The translations under genes and the position numbers were made by a program. DNA of 14,536 nt, taken from positions 1 to 14,536 of the forward strand of contig JACQVU010000386.1 in NCBI GenBank assembly GCA_016209585.1. Direction: 5' to 3'. Positions within the stretch are counted from its first letter, which is position 1. The number at the start of each line of letters is the position of its first letter. The notes beneath the pieces were generated by a model, which was not told the origin of the DNA, made no database searches, and saw only the letters and a list, made by a program, of their open reading frames with translations. Shown here piece after piece: positions 1 to 7,079 of the stretch. This stretch comes from Planctomycetota bacterium (GTDB lineage Bacteria; Planctomycetota; UBA8742; JACQVU01).

Positions 1-207
1 CAGCCAGAGAATGGCGTGGTCCGTTCCCACGTGGCCCACCACGGGGCCGAGGGCGATCTTCAGCCCCGCCGGCGGTTCGGGATCGGGGGTGGGGTCGGAC
101 TTCTGCTGGGCGGAAAGCGCGCCGCCGAAGAAGAGTGTCGCCAACGCGAAACCAAGAGAACGCGAGCGGCGGACGGAACGGGGAAGCAGGCTTGAGCAAC
201 GGCGCAT
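1..207 (-). CDS. Secreted PhoD-like phosphatase, N-terminal fragment
   Basis: Partial gene: 69 codons are present and the frame is open to the window edge. The ATG at 207 is the only usual start, because an in-frame stop lies at 223-225. Residues 1-13 are Arg-rich, followed by a hydrophobic stretch (about 19-31, GFALATLFFGGAL) and an A-Q-Q cleavage-like site, which together make a typical Sec or Tat-like signal peptide. A Pro/Asp-rich linker leads into GPVVGHVGTDHAILWL, which resembles the opening strand of the PhoD N-terminal (Fn3-like) domain that precedes PhoD-type metallophosphatases. The metal-binding domain itself lies outside the window, so phosphatase activity is inference. The gene starts 61 bp after the ceramidase-like gene on the same strand, so the two may be co-transcribed. 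The Shine-Dalgarno is weak. Another exported protein with an Fn3-like N-terminus is possible. Confidence 0.6.
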   Translation of the reverse strand, partial: MRRCSSLLPRSVRRSRSLGFALATLFFGGALSAQQKSDPTPDPEPPAGLKIALGPVVGHVGTDHAILWL

Positions 208-268
208 GGGTCGGCCCAGGGGTCAGGGGACGAGGGGCGGGGAGGAAGTTGTCGGTGATGAGGGCGGA

Positions 269-2941
269 TCAGAACTCTCCGTCTTCTTCCTTGGGCTTCG
301 CCGCGCCATCGGGTTTCGAGGATGAAGGCGCGCCGGGCGCCGGGGTGGTGTTCGGCTTTGTCGCGGCTGGCGACCATTGGTGTTCGATCCCGAGCAACGT
401 CGGGACTGAGACGTTGTAGCCCAAGAACTTCGCCCACTTGCCGCGCGAAGCCGGGGCGTCGGAGCCAATCTGGCCTCCGGCGACCAGGAGGGGGCCGGAG
501 ACCGGATATATCACTGATTGAATAGTATCAGCGCGGGCGATCGGCTCTTCGGCGAGCGTCTTGTACCACCAGTTCAGGTTGGAACCCGGGTCGAAGAACT
601 TTCGGGTCAGCTGGTCGATCCTCTCAGGCAGGACCGCGTACCGCAGCTTCGATTCGTCGTCGAAGCGCGGCATGTCAACCGGCGCCGGCTTCCCGTCCTC
701 GAACCAGCGGGCCTCGGAATATGGGCCGCACCCAAGAATGAAGTTCTTCTCCGGCAAGCGAACAATCGACTTCTTCATGCTCACCTCGACCACGCGGGCG
801 CTCGCTTCCGGTCCGCGCCCGCGGACAAGATCGAGAATGAGGTAGTGGTAGTCGCTGGTTCCCTTCGCGTCACGCACCAGCCGCACGGCTTCCGAGAGGT
901 TCCGCGCGCGTTGCGCCACGTGCCGAACAAGGAGCATGGCGGGCGTCCCCTCCAGCGTGTTGGGGGTATCGGCGGCCACCGACTCCACGCTGATGGCGAC
1001 CCCAACGTCGTCCGGCGTCACGCCTGTGGCACGCGGGCCGTAGGCGAACGTCGCGCCGATAAACCCGCAGAACGTGACAGCGGTGAACGACCTCCCGCCC
1101 GTGGGCTGCCCCGCGATGATCAGCGTCCGTCCGCGCAGGAATTGGGCCTGTTTCCAATCGGTGTTGCGCCCGATTGTCACGGTCACAGTGGGTAACATTG
1201 CCCCGGAATCGTGCCATTCCGCGAACTGCGTGCACAGCCCCGGTATCTTGTACAGGCTTCCCCGATCCCGTTGCACGCAGATGTCCAGCATCACGTTCAG
1301 GGCGAGAACGCTGTTAAAGGAAAGCCCGCACCCGTCGGCGAGCCCCTGAAGTTCCTCGTACTGGTCGTCGGTGAGGTAGGGCAGCACCGCGCGCGTGCCC
1401 ATGATAAGGAAGAGCGGCATGGCGTCTTTCTTGCCAAGCATGAACGCGGCGGTGCCGACGGTCGGGTCCTTGAACTTCACGTCTTTTGACAAATCGTACG
1501 CCAGTTCGAGGAACTTGGCGTAGATCTCGTGAATCTCATCTTTCAGCAGGAAGCCGTGCTGGTACCCCATTTCATAGGGCGTGCCGCGCAACACCAGCAG
1601 CCGGACGCCGGCTTCCAGCGCCTCGGAGCAGGAGGCCCGCCGGACGATGGCGCTGGGCGAGCGCACCGGGGCGATCACCTGGCTCTTGTCGAGCGCCTCG
1701 GCGACGTCGCCGAGGCCCTGTTTCTCGATCCAGAGGCCGACGGTCGGACCGTTGACGGTCATCGCGGCCTCGTACGTCATGGTGCGGTAGTTCTTCGTGT
1801 TGACGAAATACCCGAGGTGGTCGTTGGCGCAGGAGATGACGAAGGCCTTGCGCGCCCCAAGTTCCCTGGCGTCCTTCTTGATCTTCAAGCCCACGTCCAC
1901 GCACATTTCGCCCGGCGCCGTGACGAACCAGGCGTCGCCGATCTCCAGCCGCTGCACGATGCTGCGCGGGTCCATCAGGCGGCCGCTGGCGGCCAGGGGC
2001 AAGACCTCGTCGCGATGGCGCAAAGCGACGTGGACCTCCCGCGCGACGGCCACGCCCTCCACCTGGGCCTCGACCAGCGCCGCCACCTTCTCCGCGTAGG
2101 CGCGGCACTTGGCGAAGTCGTCGCCGGCCGCTCCGTGCCACTCCGCCGGCCGCTGATCGCCGTGCGCCCCCTGGGTGAACATCGTCACGGCGCCGGGGTG
2201 CTTGGCGTCGAGCCACTGCGTGAGGTAGCCGGGCCATTCGGGCGCGGCGAGGTTCTTGGCGGGGTCCAGAATGGTGGGATGGGCGGCGAAGTTCACCAGC
2301 AGGCCGCGCAGGCCGCCGTCCTCTCCCGTGATCTTCACCAGGCCAATCTCCGGGTCGTTGTTGCCGTCATCGAACGCGCGGTTGGCCGAAAGCCCCGGCG
2401 CCTGGAAACTCTCGACGCCGATGGAGGCCGGCTTCAGGTCGGCCACCGCGAGAGTGATGGCCTTGGCGAAGTCGTCGCAGAGTTTGTCGTGCACTTCCTT
2501 CCGGAAGGTCCCCACGCCCACCCAGGCCACCTTGTTGCGGGCGAAGCCCCCCTGCGCCGAATGGTTGTGGGTGGCGCTGATCAACACGTCCTCGCCGCGC
2601 AGGCCCAGTTCGCGCGGCAGCCGCTCGATGGCCCCCTCGCGCACCGAGCGGAAGATGCCGATGAGGTCCGACGTGACCACGGCCACGCGCCGCTTGCCGT
2701 TGTCCAGAACCATCGCGCGCGCGTAGAGGTTGCCGTTCGCTCCCTTCGACACCGAGCCGAACCGCGAGGAATAGCCCCCCAGCGGCACCCCCGCCGGCGG
2801 CGTGATGTCCACCCGCGCGAACCCCGCCAGGAGTGGCCCAGGCTGCTGCCTGGGGTACTCGCCCGCGCCCGCCTCGCGGCCGAACGCGAGCCACGACAGA
2901 ACCAGAACCGCCCCCACCGTCGCGGCGCTCAGGTAGCGCAT
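269..2941 (-). CDS. Secreted ceramidase-like / C45 Ntn-hydrolase fusion protein
   Basis: 890 aa. The start at 2941 is chosen over the upstream ATG at 2977 because AAGGAGG (2950-2956) lies 8 nt before it and the signal peptide MRYLSAATVGAVLVLSWLAF begins there. Residues about 38-430 resemble the neutral/alkaline non-lysosomal ceramidase N-terminal domain: FARVDITPPAGVPLGGY (41-57), ATHNHSAQGGF (123-133, putative zinc histidines 125/127), FAAHPT (218-223, His221) and APGE (342-345, putative zinc Glu345). The GDxSPN segment that carries the nucleophilic Ser in characterised neutral ceramidases reads GDQRPA (261-266), so that Ser is absent. Residues about 440-855 resemble the C45 acyltransferase-type Ntn-hydrolase family: RGTPYEMGYQHG (452-463), GLCTQFAEW (568-576, putative nucleophile Cys570) and GRNTDW (591-596). 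Ntn enzymes normally expose this Cys by autocleavage. The last 35 residues are a Pro/Ser/Lys-rich tail. The likely role is hydrolysis of amide-linked lipids or similar amides in the periplasm; the substrate is unknown. Confidence 0.8.
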   Translation of the reverse strand: MRYLSAATVGAVLVLSWLAFGREAGAGEYPRQQPGPLLAGFARVDITPPAGVPLGGYSSRFGSVSKGANGNLYARAMVLDNGKRRVAVVTSDLIGIFRSVREGAIERLPRELGLRGEDVLISATHNHSAQGGFARNKVAWVGVGTFRKEVHDKLCDDFAKAITLAVADLKPASIGVESFQAPGLSANRAFDDGNNDPEIGLVKITGEDGGLRGLLVNFAAHPTILDPAKNLAAPEWPGYLTQWLDAKHPGAVTMFTQGAHGDQRPAEWHGAAGDDFAKCRAYAEKVAALVEAQVEGVAVAREVHVALRHRDEVLPLAASGRLMDPRSIVQRLEIGDAWFVTAPGEMCVDVGLKIKKDARELGARKAFVISCANDHLGYFVNTKNYRTMTYEAAMTVNGPTVGLWIEKQGLGDVAEALDKSQVIAPVRSPSAIVRRASCSEALEAGVRLLVLRGTPYEMGYQHGFLLKDEIHEIYAKFLELAYDLSKDVKFKDPTVGTAAFMLGKKDAMPLFLIMGTRAVLPYLTDDQYEELQGLADGCGLSFNSVLALNVMLDICVQRDRGSLYKIPGLCTQFAEWHDSGAMLPTVTVTIGRNTDWKQAQFLRGRTLIIAGQPTGGRSFTAVTFCGFIGATFAYGPRATGVTPDDVGVAISVESVAADTPNTLEGTPAMLLVRHVAQRARNLSEAVRLVRDAKGTSDYHYLILDLVRGRGPEASARVVEVSMKKSIVRLPEKNFILGCGPYSEARWFEDGKPAPVDMPRFDDESKLRYAVLPERIDQLTRKFFDPGSNLNWWYKTLAEEPIARADTIQSVIYPVSGPLLVAGGQIGSDAPASRGKWAKFLGYNVSVPTLLGIEHQWSPAATKPNTTPAPGAPSSSKPDGAAKPKEEDGEF

Positions 2942-2949
2942 GGCGTGTG

Positions 2950-2956
2950 CCTCCTT
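2950..2956 (-). promoter_or_regulatory. Strong ribosome binding site of the ceramidase-like gene
   Basis: The minus strand reads AAGGAGG, eight bases before the ATG at 2941. It decides the start in favour of the residue that opens the signal peptide and against the ATG at 2977, which has no such site. Confidence 0.75.
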
Positions 2957-3088
2957 CCAGGCTCGCCATGCCACCACAGGCGGTGGCGGGGAACAAGGTT
3001 GAAAGAGCGGCGCTGGCGCGGGGTGACTTCAGGCGTGGTCAGTCTTCGGATCCCCGATCCCGCGCCGGAATCGCTCTCGCGGTTCTTG

Positions 3089-3116
3089 TTGAAGTGGCCG
3101 CGGGGCGATGTAAAAT
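3089..3116 (+). promoter_or_regulatory. Probable sigma70-type promoter of rpsA-larC
   Basis: TTGAAG (3089-3094) and TAAAAT (3111-3116) are separated by 16 bp, matching 4/6 and 5/6 of the consensus. The -10 element is one of the few AT-rich spots in this GC-rich interval. Transcription would begin near 3122, giving an rpsA leader of about 130 nt. Confidence 0.5.
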
Positions 3117-3252
3117 AACGGCCCTTTTCGCCGGTTCGCGCCTCCGCGCGGGGGCGTGCGCGCTTCGCGGCGGTCGCCAGGCGCGCGGCGAGTCATCACC
3201 CCGGAGAGGGGCGCGTGCCGGCCCGTCTCCCAACGTTGAAAGACTGGTTCCC

Positions 3253-5070
3253 GTGGTCCGCAAGACGCATCCCGCCGTTAAAGAGAACGATCTCCCCGCG
3301 GCCGAACTGGATCGGCTGGTGGAGGAGTCGCTGGGGGACTTTCAGGGGCAGTCGCTGGACGAGTACCTGGCGCCGAAGCAGAACTACGCCCTGGAGCAGA
3401 TCGTGCGCGGGCGGATCATCTCGATCTCGAACGATTCCGACGAAGTGCTGGTGGATATCGGGTACAAGTCGGAAGGCGTCGTGCCGCGCATGGAACTGGA
3501 GGACGGCAACGCCTACAAGGCCGGCGACGAGATCGACGTCTCGCTGGAGTCGCTCGACGACCACGGCACCCTGGTGCTCTCCAAGCGCAAGGCCGACCGC
3601 AAGCGCGCCTGGGACCGCGTCATCAACACCTACAAGGAGGGCGACACCGTCTCCGGCAAGGTCATGCGCCAGATCAAGGGCGGCCTGCTGCTCGACATCG
3701 GGGTGCCGGCCTTCCTTCCGGCGTCGCAGGTAAGCCTCCGGCGCGCCGGCAACATCAAGGACCTGGAGGGGCAGGACCTGCCCTGCACGATCATCAAGAT
3801 CGACCCGAGCCGCATGAACATCGTGGTCTCGCGGCGCAAGTTGCTGGAAGACCAGCGCGCCCGGCTCAAGGAAGGGCTGCTGGCCGATCTTGAAGAGGGC
3901 CAGGTGCGCGACGGGGTGGTGAAGAACATCGTGGACTTCGGCGCCTTCGTGGACCTCGGCGGCATCGACGGCCTGCTGCACATCACCGACATGTCCTGGG
4001 GCCGGGTCACCCATCCTTCGGAAGTCGTGGCCATCGACCAGAAGATCAAGGTGAAGGTCCTCAAGGTTGACCGCGAGAAGGAGCGCATCGCCCTCGGCAT
4101 GAAGCAGTTGCTGGAGAACCCGTGGGAGCGCGTGCTGGAGAAGTACCCCATCGGCTCGCGGCACAACGGCAAGGTCGTGAACGTGATGTCGTACGGCGCG
4201 TTCGTCAAACTGGAGGATGGCATCGAGGGCCTGGTGCACATCAGCGAAATGTCCTGGACGCGCCGGGTGGCCCACCCCTCCGAGATCGTGCAGGCCAACC
4301 AGGACGTGGCCGTGGTGGTGCTGGACGTGAACCGCGACAAGCAGGAGATCTCCCTCGGCATGAAACAGGCCGAGGCCAACCCCTGGGAGGCCGTGGAATC
4401 GAAGTTCCCGGTCGGCACCCACATCAAGGGCAAGGTTCGCAACCTCACCAACTACGGCGCCTTCATCGAACTGGAAGAGGGCATCGACGGCCTCCTCCAC
4501 GTCTCCGACATGTCGTGGACCCGCAAGGTCTCCAACCCCGCCGAGGTGCTCAAGAAGGGGCAGGACGTCGAGGCCGTGGTCATCTCCGTCGACACCGAGC
4601 GCAAACGCGTCGCCCTCGGTGTCAAGCAGCTCACCGCGGACCCGTGGCAGGACACCATCCCGCAAAAGTACGCCGTCGGCGCACGCATCACCGGCTTGGT
4701 CACCAAGATCACCAACTTCGGCGTCTTCGTCGAACTGGAAAAAGACCTCGAAGGGCTGCTTCACGTCTCCGAACTCGCCGACCGCCGCGGCAAGGGGGCC
4801 GACAAGACCGTCGCCGACGGCCAGAAACTGGCCGTCGAAGTCATCAAACTCGACGCCGAGGAACACCGCATCGGCCTCAAACTCTCCGACGATGAGTTCG
4901 ACGCCGCCGCCGCCGACGCCCCCGCGCTGGCCGCGCCCGCCGCCGATGCCCCCGCGCTGGCCGCGCCCGCCGGCGACGCCCCCGCGCCTGCCGCGCCAAG
5001 GGAGCCGGCCGTGCCGGCGTCGGCGCCGACGCCGGAAGCCGGCGAGGCCCCCGCCTCTCCTCCCGGCTGA
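3253..5070 (+). CDS. rpsA: 30S ribosomal protein S1
   Basis: 605 aa from the proposed GTG. S1 binds mRNA on the 30S subunit and helps load leaders with weak Shine-Dalgarno sites. Six S1 (OB-fold) repeats are readable at about 49-111, 129-195, 216-284, 301-370, 388-458 and 475-545. Repeats 3-6 carry the classic GAFVxL...GLLH(I/V)S core (e.g. GAFVDLGGIDGLLHITDMSW, 230-249). The first two are the divergent ribosome-anchoring type. Six repeats match the Gram-negative-type length. Residues 549-605 form an Ala/Pro/Asp-rich low-complexity tail built partly from 10-residue repeats. The start is uncertain: the frame stays open far upstream but without protein-like sequence, and GTG 3253 has only a weak purine stretch (GAAAG) before it. 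larC follows 11 bp downstream. Confidence 0.93.
   Translation: MVRKTHPAVKENDLPAAELDRLVEESLGDFQGQSLDEYLAPKQNYALEQIVRGRIISISNDSDEVLVDIGYKSEGVVPRMELEDGNAYKAGDEIDVSLESLDDHGTLVLSKRKADRKRAWDRVINTYKEGDTVSGKVMRQIKGGLLLDIGVPAFLPASQVSLRRAGNIKDLEGQDLPCTIIKIDPSRMNIVVSRRKLLEDQRARLKEGLLADLEEGQVRDGVVKNIVDFGAFVDLGGIDGLLHITDMSWGRVTHPSEVVAIDQKIKVKVLKVDREKERIALGMKQLLENPWERVLEKYPIGSRHNGKVVNVMSYGAFVKLEDGIEGLVHISEMSWTRRVAHPSEIVQANQDVAVVVLDVNRDKQEISLGMKQAEANPWEAVESKFPVGTHIKGKVRNLTNYGAFIELEEGIDGLLHVSDMSWTRKVSNPAEVLKKGQDVEAVVISVDTERKRVALGVKQLTADPWQDTIPQKYAVGARITGLVTKITNFGVFVELEKDLEGLLHVSELADRRGKGADKTVADGQKLAVEVIKLDAEEHRIGLKLSDDEFDAAAADAPALAAPAADAPALAAPAGDAPAPAAPREPAVPASAPTPEAGEAPASPPG
4915..4997 (+). repeat. 30-bp tandem repeat encoding the S1 C-terminal tail
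   Basis: Two full units and one partial unit of 30 bp (4915-4944, 4945-4974, 4975-4997). The first two differ only at the third base of the first codon and at the end of the unit. They encode DAPALAAPA(A/G). The repeats are in frame, so copy-number change would alter only tail length. Confidence 0.8.
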
Positions 5071-5081
5071 CGGGTCTCGCG

Positions 5082-6347
5082 GTGTCCCGCGCGCTTTACT
5101 TCGACTGCTTCAGCGGCGCCGCGGGCGACATGATCGTCGGCGCGCTGCTCGACGCCGGCCTCCCTTTCGACGCCCTGCGCGCGGCGCTGTCGAACATCGG
5201 CGTTCCCGGCTTCACCGTGGGCGTGGATCGCGTGATGCGCGGCCCTTTGGCCGCCGCCAAGTTCCGCGTCCACGTCGAGGAACCGGGAGAGACTCAACCC
5301 AATCACTCCCATTTCGCGGAGGAAGCGGCGGCGCACGTTCACCCTCCCCACCCCCCGCACCGTCCCTACCGGGAGATCGCGCGCGTCATCGAACGCGCGG
5401 CAATCCCCCCGCGGGCGCGGGAAGTCGCCCTCCGCGTCTTCGCCCGCCTGGCCGAGGCGGAGGCGGCCGTGCACGGCATTGCCCCCGGCGATGTCTGTTT
5501 CCACGAAGTCGGGGCGTTGGACGCCATCGCCGACGTGGTCGGCGCCGCCGTGGGGTTCGACCTGCTCGGCGTCGAACGCTTCTTCTCGTCGCCCCTCACC
5601 GTCGGCGGCGGCCAGGTGCGGTGCGCCCACGGGCTGCTGCCGTCGCCGTCGCCGGCCGCCGCCTGGTTGTTGCGCGGCGCTCCCATCCGTCCGTCCGGGC
5701 TGGAGGCTGAGTTGGTGACGCCCACCGGCGCGGCCATCGTCACCACGCTGGCCGAGAACTACGGCGACCCGCCGGCGATGACGCTGACGGCGGTCGGCTA
5801 CGGCGCGGGCGACCGGGAGTTTCCGGAGCGGCCCAACGTGCTGCGGGTGCTGCTGGGCGATCTCGCGCCGTGCGCCGCGCCCGCGCCGGACGCTCCGGGG
5901 GCCGACGAAGTGATCGTGGTCGAAACCAACGTCGACGACCTCTCGCCTCAGGCCATCGGCGGGTTGTTCGAGTCCGTGCTGGGCGCCGGGGCGCTGGACT
6001 TCTTCGTCACGCCCGTGCTGATGAAGAAGAACCGGCCGGGCCATCTGCTGACGGCGCTGGTCCCGCCCCCCGCGCTCTCCCGCGTGGAGGAGACGCTTTT
6101 TCGCGAGACCACCACGCTGGGAATCCGCCGCTTCGCCGCCCGCCGCGCCTGCTTGGCCCGTGAAGAGCGGGTGTTGCGGCTGCGCGACCTGCCGGTGCGG
6201 GTGAAGGTGGCGCGGGTCGCGGGACGGTTGCGCTTCTCGCCGGAGTATGACGACTGCCTGCGGCTGGCACGTGAAGCCGGGATTCCCTGGCGTGACGCCG
6301 CGGCCGAGGCGCTGCGGGCGGCGGAGGCGCAATGGGGCGACGCCTAG
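5082..6347 (+). CDS. larC: Nickel-pincer cofactor biosynthesis protein LarC
   Basis: 421 aa from GTG 5082. LarC inserts nickel, in a CTP-dependent reaction, into pyridinium-3,5-bisthiocarboxylic acid mononucleotide, completing the nickel-pincer cofactor used by LarA-type racemases and epimerases. Family marks are YFDCFSGAAGDM (6-17), a His-rich loop (about 75-93: His75, 77, 85, 87, 90, 93) suited to metal handling, HEVGALDAIADVVG (141-154), GLLPSPSPA (184-192), VETNVDDLSPQ (280-290) and MKKNRPGH (314-321). In Lactiplantibacillus plantarum the full product is made by ribosomal frameshifting between larC1 and larC2; here it is one continuous frame. It starts 11 bp after the rpsA stop with no clear Shine-Dalgarno, suggesting translational coupling. 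No larB, larE or larA lies in the window. Its TAG stop is inside the left CTAG copy of a mobile element. Confidence 0.9.
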   Translation: MSRALYFDCFSGAAGDMIVGALLDAGLPFDALRAALSNIGVPGFTVGVDRVMRGPLAAAKFRVHVEEPGETQPNHSHFAEEAAAHVHPPHPPHRPYREIARVIERAAIPPRAREVALRVFARLAEAEAAVHGIAPGDVCFHEVGALDAIADVVGAAVGFDLLGVERFFSSPLTVGGGQVRCAHGLLPSPSPAAAWLLRGAPIRPSGLEAELVTPTGAAIVTTLAENYGDPPAMTLTAVGYGAGDREFPERPNVLRVLLGDLAPCAAPAPDAPGADEVIVVETNVDDLSPQAIGGLFESVLGAGALDFFVTPVLMKKNRPGHLLTALVPPPALSRVEETLFRETTTLGIRRFAARRACLAREERVLRLRDLPVRVKVARVAGRLRFSPEYDDCLRLAREAGIPWRDAAAEALRAAEAQWGDA

Positions 6348-6460
6348 GAGCCTGTCGGGGAAAGGCCGGAACTCTCGCGCATGCTACAACCAATTGTGGC
6401 AATCGCGATTGTAGAAGACTACCTGTAGTGTGCCACGGGATTACTCCGACAGGCTCCTAG
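6344..6460. mobile_element. 109-bp MITE-like element with 11-bp inverted repeats and CTAG target duplication
   Basis: A perfect 15-bp inverted repeat joins 6344-6358 (CTAGGAGCCTGTCGG) and 6446-6460. It is best parsed as a CTAG duplication on each side (6344-6347, 6457-6460) around an element (6348-6456) with 11-bp ends GAGCCTGTCGG. The interior has no gene. It contains a perfect 12-bp palindrome CAATCGCGATTG (6400-6411), a second palindrome CAATTG (6391-6396), and a CTACAA/TTGTAG pair (6384-6389 with 6409-6414), and is less GC-rich than its flanks. From established knowledge, IS5-family elements often have GAG/GGG-starting ends and target CTAG-like sites, so a non-autonomous IS5-type MITE is a reasonable inference. 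No transposase is present. Confidence 0.7.
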
Positions 6461-6533
6461 AACGCCCACCGCGTGCCGCAGCAAGGGAGCGCGCCAACTC
6501 GCTGGCGTCACCCTGCGGCGAGCCGGGCAGGAC

Positions 6534-6560
6534 GAACTCTCCACGAGCCGGCGAGAGTTC
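6534..6560 (-). terminator. Hairpin downstream of the PIN gene, possible terminator
   Basis: GAACTCTC (6534-6541) and GAGAGTTC (6553-6560) are perfect inverted repeats with an 11-nt loop, starting about 25 nt past the PIN stop codon. No T-run follows on the minus strand, so this is not a classic intrinsic terminator. It could protect the mRNA end or be chance. The rest of 6461-6584 shows no convincing gene. Confidence 0.25.
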
Positions 6561-6584
6561 TCCGGGGAGTCGTGCAGCGTATCA

Positions 6585-7079
6585 TCAGGAGCCGGACTCC
6601 GACGGATCGGCATCTCCGGCCTGATCATTCGTCTCCGGGGCGATCCGGCCGGCAATCACATCGTCGACGCGGTACCACTCGATTTCGCCAGCGGCCTGCA
6701 GCTGGCGAAACAGCGATTCGTCGTTGTCGGAGATAAAAGGCGCCTGTAGAGAGACCGCCTGCGCGACGATAAACAGGTCGGTGGCGTCCTTGGCGCGCCC
6801 CCCCTTTGGGAAATAGGACGCACGGATGCGCGCCCACGATGCGGCGTCCAGCGCGTCGAATGGTTCAAGGTCGCACGTCTCCGACTCCAGAAGTTGGGCG
6901 ACGATCCGACGGTCGTCGGGGGGCGCCCTTCCGTTTTCCAGGCCGCAGAGAAACTCCGCGAAGGCGGCCACCGGCAAGATCACGGGATGGCGCGAAAGCA
7001 CCGCGGGCGCGCGTCCGGCTTGCACCTCGCGGATCTCTCGAATCAGAACATTGGTGTCTATGACGACGGCTCGTTCCAT
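6585..7079 (-). CDS. PIN-domain ribonuclease (VapC-like toxin candidate)
   Basis: 164 aa. The start ATG at 7079 is preceded by GGGAGGG (7089-7095) at 9-nt spacing, and the protein opens with the PIN strand MERAVVIDTNVLI. PIN nucleases coordinate Mg/Mn through four acidic residues, and candidates for all are visible: Asp8 (VIDTNV), Glu42 (AAFAEFLCGLE), Asp101 (KDATDLFIVAQAV, with Asp98 near) and Asp118 (FISDNDESLF, with Asp120 near). The length is slightly above the usual 125-150 aa because of a polar acidic tail (about 148-164). It overlaps the 3' end of the upstream gene by 22 bp in another phase, so translation is probably coupled. In most such pairs PIN is the toxin, cutting tRNA, rRNA or mRNA; the partner here is not a recognisable antitoxin, so TA function is inference. 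Confidence 0.85.
   Translation of the reverse strand: MERAVVIDTNVLIREIREVQAGRAPAVLSRHPVILPVAAFAEFLCGLENGRAPPDDRRIVAQLLESETCDLEPFDALDAASWARIRASYFPKGGRAKDATDLFIVAQAVSLQAPFISDNDESLFRQLQAAGEIEWYRVDDVIAGRIAPETNDQAGDADPSESGS

Larger units (their letters stand above)
2942..3252. other. Divergent intergenic region between ceramidase-like gene and rpsA
   Basis: 311 bp with no convincing gene. It holds the Shine-Dalgarno of the minus-strand gene, a small CCACC/GGTGG inverted repeat (2971-2975 with 2982-2986) in that gene's leader, the probable rpsA promoter (3089-3116), and a very GC-rich rpsA leader (about 3122-3252) that probably folds strongly. A plus-strand reading frame crosses the region in phase with rpsA, but its translation (Arg/Pro/Ala/Gly-rich) does not look like protein. 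Confidence 0.6.

Noticed and set aside
1529..3118. Long plus-strand open frame of 529 codons opposite the ceramidase-like gene
   Set aside because: Its translation is Arg/His/Ala/Gly-rich without motifs, while the minus strand encodes a clear two-domain enzyme; it is a GC-bias shadow.
3215..3733. Plus-strand frame from the well-placed GTG at 3215
   Set aside because: The translation is Trp/Arg/Ser/Thr-rich noise overlapping rpsA; only the start signal is interesting, and it is reported as such.
3196..4866. Minus-strand open frame of 556 codons opposite rpsA
   Set aside because: Mirror of the S1 repeats (Val/Asp/His/Leu-rich periodic translation); there is no independent start signal and rpsA is certain.
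4761..6332. Minus-strand open frame of 523 codons opposite larC
   Set aside because: Gln/Arg/His-rich shadow of larC, whose family motifs are unmistakable.
6344..6460. Reading the 15-bp inverted repeat as a larC transcription terminator
   Set aside because: The arms are 87 bp apart with no T-run, and the CTAG duplications fit a mobile element better.
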